Of a stretch of 64,000 bases of DNA, positions 39,663-50,900 are shown one piece after another. Each line of letters begins with the position of its first letter. The stretch's first letter is position 1. The notes below the pieces were generated by a model. That model was not told where the DNA came from. It was given only the letters and a program-made list of their open reading frames with translations, and did not search any database. The stretch is from NCBI RefSeq assembly GCF_037975245.1, contig NC_092569.1:25657168-25721167 (forward strand), written 5' to 3'. This stretch comes from Apostichopus japonicus (taxonomy: Eukaryota > Echinodermata > Holothuroidea > Aspidochirotida > Stichopodidae). The position numbers and the translations under genes were made by a program.

Positions 39663-41480
39663 AAATATTACTTTAAAATAAACTATTACATTTGTAAGCA
39701 GAAAGTAAATATTTGGAAGAGATATTGGCAGCCGTGGTCTAATCTATTAGGTTTCGAAATATAGTTTTTGGACATTATTATTAACAATAAGAGTATCACA
39801 GTAATTTGCACTTTGCCTATGGGGTTGAAAAAAAATGTTCGTGTTAAATAATTTACGTTAATCTTGTATTTGTCTGTATGTATGTCATGAGAAACAAAAA
39901 TAGCTTAAAAGGTCGAAGTTTAAATTTGGCAAACACTTGCTGAGACTTTAAACCAAGTAACAAATAATAATACAAGTATAGGCTACAACGTAATTTGTAA
40001 GATATTTTAATCTACCCCCTTTTTTACAAGAGTCAGGATGTTTTTGAGAGGTAAATTGCTGTTCAAGTGCAAATGACAAAGATGAAAACATATCTGTTAG
40101 AAGGAAACTAACAATGGTTCAAAAATCTCAAAGTGTCCCTTCTTGAAATGAAAAACTCCTCAAAGAATCCCTACTTGACATGAGTAGCTTATGCGAATTT
40201 TAACCAAGTAAAAAGGGACAGCTTCACTCGCAGTTTGTACGTGATTTAATCTATCCGATTGTTACAAGGGTGAAGGATGATTTTGAGAAATGAATTGCTA
40301 TTCAAATGTAAATGGGAAGGTGGAAGCATTATGGGTGAGAGTGAGGGGGAAGGTAGGGAGAGTAATAATAACAATGGTTTGAAAACCTCAGTGTCCCTGT
40401 CCATAATTGTGAGAAGATTCCTTTCAGAAATACAAAAGTAATCAACATTTAAATACTGTTAGTTTGGGTACGGAATACAAAGGGGACCTTCTTTGTCGGA
40501 ACAGTTTGAGGTAACTTTGTGGTCTCCCCCCACCCCCTCCCCTCAAATCATGTCTTCATATATTTATAATACGTGCTCTGTCCGTCGTAACAAAACAGGG
40601 AGATTTTGAGTTGATATAAGGTTTCTATAAAACTAAGTATTCTATGTTACCGGTATACTCTCCTTTGTAACATGGTGAATAACATGGAACATCAGCTCTT
40701 CGGTACACTTAATATAGTCCAATCATGTCATTTGAAAGGATAACTTAATGAAAATATTTAGTCTCAATATGATATATGTCTAAGAGAAAGCAAAAACTAT
40801 AGTAATATATATATTGTAATGTTCGTATAACTATTTAAAGATTCCAATTCACCTTTAACATACGCTAACTCTGTGGTATGCTCCTTTAAGTCTAAAATTA
40901 ACGATGACGTCAGCTGCTTGTTAATGTTCACGTGAATCCACTGTTTCATCAGTTTTAATATCTGAACCAAAGCATGTTCTTTCAACTGATAAAAATAACG
41001 GATGCCATTGGATGCCATTCAACGCCATATGTCTCTTGATACAATTTATTACGCAGCTGAAACATGCCATTTGAGGTCACGTGTCTCATATTTGAGGTAA
41101 CGTGTCTCTTATATCCCTGTGTTAGTTAGATATATATTATGAAATCCAGTCATAGTATATTGATGAACCTCGGCTATTTAAAGGTTTGTAGACTCAAACA
41201 TTAAAGACGTATAGAAATCCAACTTGGACTACCGATAGCAATTGTTTTTAATAGGTCTACAACAAAGGTTAAAACTAGTTTTTGTGCACGCAGAGAAATT
41301 GTCAGATGCTAATCTATAGGTCATTATAGATACTAACAACAACCTTGTGTGAATGAATAGTATTGTTGATTTTTAAGAGTTGACATTAAGCGGATCTTGT
41401 CTAGTCTAAGTAGACCAGCAACTTTAATCAATAAGCCTCTTATAACTCAATAACTAAATTTGCTATAGACTTACGACATG
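39663..41480. other. Intergenic with old repeats
   Basis: Besides the right inverted-repeat arm, monomers resembling 'ggatg(t/a)ttttgag' + 'aaattgctgttcaagt' recur near 34160, 40037 and 40270. No gene recognised. Confidence 0.45.
40096..40497 (-). repeat. Right arm of the 400-bp inverted repeat
   Basis: Pairs with 37005-37408. Outer end aaaggggaccttctttgtc; inner end gttagaaggaaactaacaat. Confidence 0.85.
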
Positions 41481-41626
41481 CACTTATAACAGGGCTCTTT
41501 ACTAAACGGTCTAGACTACAACCATTTTAAAAAATCATTCAATCGGGAATCTAGGTATCATGCGCCTATTATACATGTCCCATTGACTTACACACTCAAA
41601 TCACAAAAGTAATGTGGAATGTAACT

Positions 41627-41628
41627 GT

Positions 41629-41660
<32 letters not shown>
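41627..41660. repeat. (TA)n microsatellite
   Basis: Short TA array immediately 5' of the SINE. Confidence 0.9.
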
Positions 41661-41662
<2 letters not shown>

Positions 41663-41892
41663 TTCTAGGAGTGTTAGATCAGTGGTTAATGCGGGGTCTT
41701 CCAATCATACGGTCCCCAGTTCGAGTCTCTCCAAGATTAATGTATGTCGCCCAGTTACAGAGTTGTTGACAAATGACAATTTATAATCATGGACGTTAAA
41801 TATGAATCTAAGAGACTGACTTCGGTTAGTTTGCGGCTCTGCTAAGGCAATGAGGCTTCTTCGCGAGTTCCTTCTTGCAGGAGGATCTAAAG
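41661..41892 (+). mobile_element. tRNA-derived SINE (copy 1)
   Basis: A-box-like TTAGATCAGTGGTTAATG and B box CAGTTCGAGTC at tRNA spacing, then a body ending in tgcaggaggatctaaa. The second copy is at 60046-60270; both lie at the same place in the duplicated spacers, so it is one ancestral insertion. Confidence 0.78.
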
Positions 41893-42337
41893 TACATAAC
41901 AGAATAATAGTTGATTCATGAAAACGTTTGAATGACGTATCACATTTGATACGCTCATCTTGGTAGACTTCAATTTACCACTTCATGATGTAGTACTTAT
42001 ATAAACACATACCACCTCACAATAAACTTAAAATAAAGAGAATATGCATGTGACTAGACGAAAAGATCATTATACGAACTGAAATTAATAACTTTTCTTC
42101 TCAACTGTGAACTCACTGTCGGCTGATACATTCAGATTTGTAATGTTGTTTTAACTCATCTAAACCATAAGATTACTAATAAGAAAACGAATAGAAGAGA
42201 CAGATGTAATGCCTTCCATATGTAATTGTTAATAACTATTAAAGTTTTTTCTTACGTTGAAATGTGTTGATGGAAAGAGATGTTATTCAAAATAGCTTTT
42301 TAAATGGATGTGTTCCCGGAGATTAAGCATAAGTTAA

Positions 42338-43675
42338 CAGGGGCGTATCCAGGATTTTCCAATGGGGGGGGGGGGGGTCAGGCACGAATGATCGCCGTCC
42401 TGGGGGATGGGTCTAAGGGGTGAGGTGGACAATTTTTGCTTTCGAAGAAGGGCTGAAATGCAAAATGGTGCCATATGCAGGGGCGGCGATCCGTAATTCC
42501 GAGTGGGGGTGATATGACCTTGTGGACTATCTAAGCGTAGCGCCACCATGAGTTGGCGCGAAGCGTACAAGAAAATTTTGGGATTAACAAACCCTCTAGA
42601 TGGCCGGAAACGGCACTTCCCGAGGTTTCCAAGCGGCATATACCCAACTTTAAAATAGGGATGTCATGTCCGAAATATCTCATAATCAGGATCCCAAATA
42701 ATTTTTTTTTAAATTTCGGGTGTTATTTTGGGAAAATTGCCCCTGTCAATCTTGTTTCAGGAGGAACGTTGTCGTTAGAATGTTCGAGAGCTCTTTTATA
42801 TTATTCGATGAAGAAAATGGCCTCATGCAGGCTATTATAGGCCTATACACATGCAATACACAATTACACATAGTTACATTCCTAGGTACCGATTGCTAGG
42901 GCATCCAGGTGAAACGTGTATTAAGCATTACCCTGGAGATTCTCAGCTGTTCGAGGGAACATGTACGTGTGTATAGGCCTACTATAGGGCCTATATGAAT
43001 ACTATGAGGGTGCATATATGTACTATATCAATACCGTGGGCGCAATAATACATTTTGTTGTTATAGGGCCAATGAAGCCTACAGTCAACTATTCTTGCTT
43101 TATAAAGACGCTATATTTGAAAAGATCGCACTGCGTTTATAGTAGGCGAGAAATGAAGCTAAAAAAGAGCCGTACATTAACGATGATGCATAAATGTAGG
43201 CATGAAAATATTCTTATCCCTGTCATTTGGTGGGGAGATATGGTGTATTACATCCCCTCCACCCATTTTCAGAGGGATATATCCCCCTTCCCCCCCCCCC
43301 CCAGGTTCGCCGCCCATGGCCATATGTGATCCATTTTTCGACCTTAATAATAAGCAACATTTCCAGTAAATATGGACACAAAATGCACAATTTAGTATGG
43401 CTGGCATGTCACTTAGTGTTTATAGTGATAATACAAACACAATTACCATCTATGTTTCTAAAACTATTATGCCGCCGAACTTCGCCAGAACCTTTTTTTG
43501 GCAAACAAAAAATAAAGCATACGGGAGGGGGGGGGGGGGGTTGAGCGATCACCGACATCTCGCTTAAAGGTCGTCATCAATTTTTTTTTTTTTTTTTGCT
43601 AAACTTTTTTTTTTTGGTGACGGCCAATAGGGGGGGCACGCGCCTGTTGCGCCCCCCCCCCTGGATACGCCCCTG
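42338..43675 (+). mobile_element. 1338-bp non-autonomous DNA transposon, CAGGGGCG ends, 6-bp TSD
   Basis: Terminal inverted repeats CAGGGGCGTATCCAGG at both ends, flanked by AGTTAA on both sides (42332-42337 and 43676-43681). The paralogous site 60810-60815 has AGTTAA once and no element. No transposase ORF. Ends resemble hAT elements; a 6-bp duplication is unusual for classical hAT (8 bp). Confidence 0.88.
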
Positions 43676-43681
43676 AGTTAA

Positions 43682-44185
43682 GATCATTAATTACAGAGGC
43701 TTTGTTTCTATGTCTAGCAGCCTTAGCCGTCATTCCATCATCTCAGTAGCAATAGTACACACAATTCGACAGAGACATCAACTAACAACATGATCCCTAA
43801 TACATATCGAAGCTTACAACTCCTATATATAACATCCGTGCTATGTAGGTTGTCTTTTATTTCATTTCGTTTGTTTGTTTTTCACAACATGCATTTAAAC
43901 GTTTACAAATAACAAATAACATCAAGTAGTAGTGAATAATACATGAAGTGAAGGAAGCGGAACAAAAAACCCTTGCGGGCTTGACGGGGTGCTTCGCTCC
44001 CTAAAATACAGAGAAAGAGACCAATCAAGGTACAACAAAGCAAAAAACACAATTTCATACAATAGAACAATAAGACCATAACAAAACAATAACACCCCCC
44101 CCCCTCCCCTCCGAAAAAAAAACAATCCCAGTGCATCTGAACACCTGAGTTTGTCCATACAACAAATTGGAGTCATTCAATCACT
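43682..44185. other. Spacer sequence shared with 60816-61312
   Basis: Both copies keep a minus-strand frame (VMVLLFYCMKLCFLLCC...) of about 80 codons, but it is frameshifted between copies and low-complexity. Not called as a gene. Confidence 0.4.
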
Positions 44186-44412
44186 TGCCAAGAGTTAGTA
44201 TTTGTTTAAATAATAATTACTTAAGTTATACCGAAGATTATAAGCTAGGCCTGTCACTTATTGCCTTTGGTAATGAGTTCCAAAGATTGGTTGCACGATA
44301 ACGAAGACTTGAGAAATACGAACCAATTTGGCAAAGAGTGCGACAGTCGGAAATTCCGACTGTCGCACTCCAAGTTTCCAACTATCGTCAGTTTTACCAA
44401 GTTTTTTGGGGT
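44186..44412 (-). mobile_element. LINE C-terminal scrap plus palindrome, absent from the paralogous site
   Basis: The minus strand reads FSSLRYRATNLWNSLPKAIS, a common LINE C-terminal pattern, at about 44250-44315. The other spacer joins cacttg directly to gtgagac (61310-61320). Confidence 0.65.
44336..44370. repeat. 35-bp perfect palindrome
   Basis: GAGTGCGACAGTCGGAA, one central A, then its exact reverse complement. Confidence 0.9.
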
Positions 44413-44774
44413 GAGACCCCCCCACCACCCCCTCTAGCGACGTCCTTGCCACCCCCCCCCCCCTCCGAGATACAAGTGCCCACCTTCAACCAAATTACTC
44501 GGAGTAACATTGCGATTGATCAAACTAAAACACTCTGACATTTCATGAAATGAATATTTCTTAGCAAGCCTCAACTATGGTCGGTTCGCAATGTTTCGTC
44601 GCCAAGACACGTGTGATATGAATAAGCATAATAAATTCCAAAAGGGAGGTAAGTAGTCTGTGCTGCCATCTGTCCTCAATCTCCGCCGTAAGACCAAGAA
44701 GTTTTCGATGTGATCGTGAAGTTTCCGTCATTGCTCTATACTGCACAACACACGAAGTTACTTGGCTACATCTG

Positions 44775-44977
44775 CTAAGTGGAAGGGTTTGTCAAAGGCA
44801 TAAACCTGACCTTAAAGTCAGGAGCAAAAATGGCTGCTCCGTTATATACTCCTTCTACCGAAATACTATCGGGGCTTACACCCTCGGGAGGCTGCAGATC
44901 AAACTTTTGGAGCAGTGTTGCTACAAAAAGGAAAAGCTCTCTCTGTGCCAACACTTCACCTGGGCAGATCCGTTTGC
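44775..44977 (-). CDS. P450 B exon 6
   Basis: GKRICPGEVLAQRELF to stop TAG at 44775-44777; SRS6-like segment GVYNGAAIFAPD differs from A and C. Confidence 0.95.
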
Positions 44978-47900
44978 CTGAAAATATAGAAAGAAACATC
45001 AAAATTCGATGATACCGCAACATTTTACAATTAGCATATCATTCGAAAGTAACGTACATAGTTTCGAGAGTTTTTGGCCGAAAAGAATTATCAAAGAAAT
45101 AGTCAAAACAACGAATACAGGAGAGACACGTTTATGGCAAGCCATATGGGACAAACACCGGCTAGATATCCTCGTATTAATACAAATATATACGTGTATT
45201 AATTCGAATAAATACGCGTTTTATATCAGACGATAACTGGCATGTCTTAAAGCTTTCACTGGCATTGTAGTCTCGCCAGTGCAACAAATGAGAGATTGCA
45301 AAGTTAGTTTACTGACGAAGGCCTACACCCAGGCCAAACGTACCTGGTCGAGACAACATCATGATTTAATACGTGTTTATATTCGAATTAATACGCGGAT
45401 ATATTTATTCCTTTTGATTGGCTACTAATATATATACACGTATATATTCGAATTAAAACGCCGATATATATGTTCAAATTGATACGCGGATATATAATGT
45501 GATGTTTGTCCCACAAAGCTTGCCATACACGTTTAGGTGGGAAGAATTAGAGGGGGCGGAGAACTTGAAGGTCACCAGGAAGTTTCCTTCTTTTAATGCT
45601 CTCCATCATCCAAAATCCTGTTCTTTATTGAATATGCCCCAACCAATCCTTACCTGTTCCAAACGGCACAACGAAACGACTCTTTGTGAATGCTCCCTCG
45701 TCATCGATAAACCTCTCTGGGTTGAAGACAAATGGATCTTTGAAATTAGCTTCGTCGTGGTGGATCGCCCATTGGTTTTGAACGACGTGAGTTCCCTTAG
45801 GGATGAAGTAACCATCGTACTCTGTATCTTGTGACACCAAATGGTATGAACCTACCGGAAAGAAATATGATACCGATATGGGGTTTTTGTTTCCATTGGT
45901 GGTGTGCGTTTCAGTTACCGAATGGGTCAACACGTCTGTTATATTCCCTGCGAAAACATGACAATGAATGAAGTATCAACGTAACAAACACGTATCGTCG
46001 TCCTCGTCGTCCTCGTCGTCCTCGTCGTTCTCGTCGTCCTCGCCGTCCTCGTCGTCCTCGTCGTTGTCCTCGTCGTCCTCCTCGTCGTCCTCCTCGTCGT
46101 CCTCGTCGTCCTCGTCTTCGTCGTCCTCGTCGTCGTCCTCGTCCTCGTCCTCGTCGTCGTCGTCCTCGTCCTCGTCCTCATCATCATTGTTTATATAAAT
46201 GTATTTATACGGTGTCAGTAGTAATACATGGCAGATACAACAACAAGCAAAATAACCTTGTTCCCAATCAAATCTTCCAACGCTATATGGAAAAGTAACT
46301 CGAGTCTTTCTTGCCTTCCTAAAAGAACCAGTCCATTTGGTAAAGAGTATATCTGAACTTCGTGATGAAGATGTGAAAGATAGTTGAAAGAAGATTTACC
46401 ATGTGGTGATGCGCTAACAAAACGGTGGGTTTCCTGTATAAACGCATTAACGTAGCTCATTTGATCTCTATCGGTTAAAGTTGGTGATCTCTCACGACCA
46501 GTGATTGCATGAACTTCCTCTCTCGCCTTCTTCTGAACGTCCTGGTACTTTAATAGAAGCAAAATTAACCACGTGAGTTGTGTAGCTGTACTGTCAAGAC
46601 CACCCAGGAAGAGGTTTGCTACTACACCTGTCGAGAGACGATAAAGAATAAGTTTGTTAACATTGTAGCTGTGATGTCAAGAATCGCACAGAAATAGGGT
46701 TGATATCACACCTGTCAAGATATGATTAAGTCTGTCAACATGGTAGTTGTATGTACAAGACCGCGAAGGAGAGGTTTGACATCACACCTGTCAAGGTAAG
46801 GTAAAGGGATAATTCTGGTTACATTGTGTCGTTTTTTCAAGAGCGCGAGGACAAGGTTTGACATCACAACTGTCATTCGAAGAAAGAAGTTAGACCTGCT
46901 TCATGGTTGCGATAATACGCCGTCGATGTATAATATGGTAGTTATAATATCGGCCTGCAGTAAATATTGAGATATGCTATATAAGCTTGATTTAGTCATC
47001 AGAAAATTGGAAGTTGATTTTCATAAGTATGTCAATGCTGTATGCTGAACTTAAGGTCATAATGAAGCCCATTAACATTAAAAGACTCGTCACTTTGGAT
47101 GGTATATTTTAGAACAATGCCTTACGGTTGATTGCGGTCCGTGGATATTGGCAACAATCGACAATACCCGCTATTTCCGAAATTCAAAAATGTAAATTAC
47201 ATTTGATTTTATTCTTTACATGCCTACCATTCCCTAAACTATTCCGTCTCAATCCATCTCTTCATTCTACAGCGGTTAAGACATGCCACACTTACTGATC
47301 TCAAGCTCACCTCATTTGACTAACAATACACAACATTCCTTCTCCATTCATCTACACCCCAACCATGCACAGTATTGTTTTGTTTTTCCTTCTATTTCTA
47401 GGTGGTCAGGACAAATTCAGCAAGATTTTGTTTTTATTAAGTGTGGACTCGCCCTCCTGATGGAATGAGGAGCTTTATTCTATGGTATAATTTTGATGTA
47501 ATTTGAATTTGAGTTGCCCTATTGATTTTTTTTTTATCAATTTCGTTAAATGCTATGCTCATACTTATTTCTATTTGGTTTTTGAAAAGTGATATTGGAA
47601 AACTTAAATCCTCTGCTGTGTTTGGAAATGACGAAGATGAAAGAACGCTCCTCCGCGGATCATACTTGCAAGTTATACGCCTAGCCTAGGCCTATGCCTA
47701 ACTTAGGCTTACTATAGAAGGCAGCTGGCTATGTAAATGTAGTAAAACAGATCGCCTGCAGAAGGCCGGTACTCATTGCCTCTTGGAATTTGTGGAAAAT
47801 CTTTGGCCCTGGTATATATCGTGCACTCAGAGTTACACACAAGCCGGAGAAACTGAATGTTTTACACCTACAATTACGTAGCAGACGACACTTGTTTACT

Positions 47901-50900
47901 TTTGCAAACGATGAAAAAGTACAAAAAAGAAAACCGTAAGCATATTGGGTACGTATCATTCTGCTCAGGGATTCAGTACCCCTTGTAACACGGTCATGCA
48001 TATGAAGGAAGAAAAACAAAAACTCCTCATTAATTAAATTAAAATATAACTATGTAAGCTTGTGTTCTCATATTTGATATATAGTTTGTGGGATAGATAG
48101 TGAGCAGAAATCTACGGGTTTCGCCCGTTGTACGATTTCCTCATGCATCATCGTATATATGTTTAATTTACACATCCGCGGAGGCAATGAGCAGATGTCT
48201 GTGTATTTTCGTAGCGCTGTAGCGATACCTGCGCTGCCCGAGCCCTGCGGATTAACCGACACCTGCACTGCTTCAGCCTGAAGTATTCAACCCACGTGCA
48301 GTATCCGACCCCTGCGCTTCTCGATAGTTGGGATGCTACATTCATGAATAGTGCCCGATCCTATTGCGCGGCTATGTGTTACATGTATCTATGTACAGTA
48401 TAAAGTGTAAAGAACGATATGAGAATTATATACCTATTAACCTTACACCGACGATGTCTGCTGTCCGGTTTTGAGTATTATTTTGTATCCCCCCCCACTT
48501 ACCTTCCCGCCCCTTCGGTTGGTTCCGGGACTGATTTCCCCACCCCAGGACGTTGGCAGCGTTACAATAGATATGTATGCTGCCAGATTAAAAGATATCG
48601 GTTACGTGTCGCTTGACCTGTAAAGATTGTAAGAAGAGCTATACACTAACCTTTCAAAGAATTGACAGTCATGTAGGTCTGCTCTCCTTTAGATTTCTTT
48701 CCATCTGCAGTAGATAGAAAAATGTCCGCAAAATGGCGATGCGCCTGTTCTTCGTCTGGGTTTAACGTTGAATTATTGTTCATCAAGTGATTGGATATTT
48801 CAACGTCACTAAACCCACTCAACTTCTCAAAGGCTAACTGAACCATGCGAATGCTCTTCATCGGAATAAAGTTGAAGCGGCCAAGATAGTGAACAAATGT
48901 TGGTATAAGAAAATAAGAACTTGGATTAATAACTTGTGGTGCCGTGTGCGCCGCTTCAATTAGTTCCGCCAAACCGTTATCGTCGTACGCCCATCGTTTT
49001 CTGAACAGCACACTGAAGATTATGTTCCCCATGCAGTGATGGATGTCATTTGTAGGATTAAATGGCTTTGTGCCGTACCTAGAACAAGCAAACGAAAACA
49101 AGCAAAATATCAATGAGCTATTTATCGAAATTTGAGGTTTTGACGTATGCCTATACATCGAAACCTCAGGGTGAGGGGGAGGGGGAAAACATTCGTGTCA
49201 TAGTAAGAGTTTAGACGAAAACGTAATATCATGTTTTACGGATCCATAAGCCTCGGTAAACGTACAACCAAGTGAACCGACGGCGCAGTGTTGTAAGCAA
49301 ACATAGTAAACACTTTGTGCGTCGTCAGTGCGGAATTACACTGCGTGTGTGTGCATTTGCACATATATATATATATCAGAGATATGTTACAGCGCTAAAC
49401 AGTCTCTTTGACACATGCCATGCAGAGTGAAAGTTAACAACCTCCAGGGCCTGCAGAGGTCAAACTACCGGGCAATCGAAAATATGGGATTAAGAACAGT
49501 GTTCATAATATACATTTAAGAAAGAGTGGAAGAGATATAGCTCTCGATGTAACTGGCCAACGCAGACATCCAAGGTAATCCCGAAACACCGTTTCATATG
49601 GTAGTTATGTACAGTATATGTGGTATTTTGTGATACAAATGGAAACTCTGAATTTATTAAATCGAACACTTTTGCATACGTAAGGTCATACTGCCCCATG
49701 TGCTACCTTAATTATTTCGGACAAACATAAGAGACTTTAGCGTGCATGGGTGGATCCAGCATTTTTAAACACAGAGATGGCGTGCGGCCCCAGGGTCCAC
49801 GTAGAAGGTCTGGGATGCCCAATAGAAGTTAAAGTGTAGACGTAAATGTTGGATTCTGAAGCACATATTCAGGATATAAATTAGGTCCTTACTCAGGTAA
49901 AAACGCAAGATTACGCTAATATTTATAGTTTAAAGTTTCATGCGTACGGAAAAGGCGCGGTGCACCCCATTCTCCCACCCCCTCCGCCCACCTCACCTGG
50001 GTCCGTGTCTAGCGTGCACCCAAGGTAAAATTTACAATAATGAACATTGATAATCGATGCGGTAATTAATAGTTATTTATAGATATAGTTAATTATGATG
50101 CATATTATGCGTACATTATTTTGAGAATAGGAATAACACTCTTATACTTACGAATCCGCCACGTGTTTGAATAACTGAGTTGCTTCGTCACTGAGTAATT
50201 CTTGAAAGCTTCGATCGCCGAGTTCTCTCTTGTTTAGAACTTTTACGGTGAACCTTCGTAGCTCATCCCATTTGTCAGTTAAATGCAGTTCGGCGAATCC
50301 TACAATGTAACAGATATTTAATCACTATTTAAGAACGGTATCACCCTCTTTCAGGGGCGGCCGCATATCGGGGGTGCGTCACCGCCCCACCCCCTCCCAC
50401 AACCACCACCGCCATTATGCCGCATTTGCTACCGTCGGTATAGTAGATGAGGTATTTACGGCAAGAATTGAGGGCGCCGACGACAATGGATCTAAGTCAA
50501 TATTGTTGATAAGCTTCCCTTTATGTTATTATGCAAACTAAGTGTTCAGTAGCACGCGTGGCTGGCAGGCTGTCGAAGTCACGGTGGGCGTCATTGCCAG
50601 GCGTACCCGCCCGGCGGTCGAAATTTTGCGTATGGGAGGGACTCGGAGCTGAAAGTCTGTGCCGCCCGGCACGATTTTCGTCAGAAGCAATAATGACATT
50701 CCTTATTTGACGTTGAGAAAATAACAGTCCCACACACACACACACTTCTATTAATACAAATATCATTGTACTGGGCGTTTTAATTTAGCTATTTAATTCA
50801 GTAAAAAAATCGTCCAAACCTAAACAAAATACCCCTTTCAATCAATCATAGTGTATCCCTAATGCAATTTCCGTATACAGAAGGGAGGCAAAACATATTG

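Larger units (their letters stand above)
36440..44600. repeat. Spacer duplication, left copy
   Basis: Segments 36440-36975, 38384-39310, 41490-42340, 43676-44185 and 44412-44600 reappear in the same order at 55388-56910, 58868-61500. Interrupted by copy-specific insertions and deletions. Confidence 0.88.

Noticed and set aside
41661-41760. Functional tRNA gene
   Set aside because: A and B boxes are present, but the cloverleaf does not pair well and the sequence continues into a SINE body shared with 60046-60270.
43903-44176. Minus-strand ORF with hydrophobic VLLFYCMKLCFLLCC segment, also at 61028-61306
   Set aside because: Paralogous copies are joined in different frames and vary at homopolymers; conservation is explained by the recent duplication.
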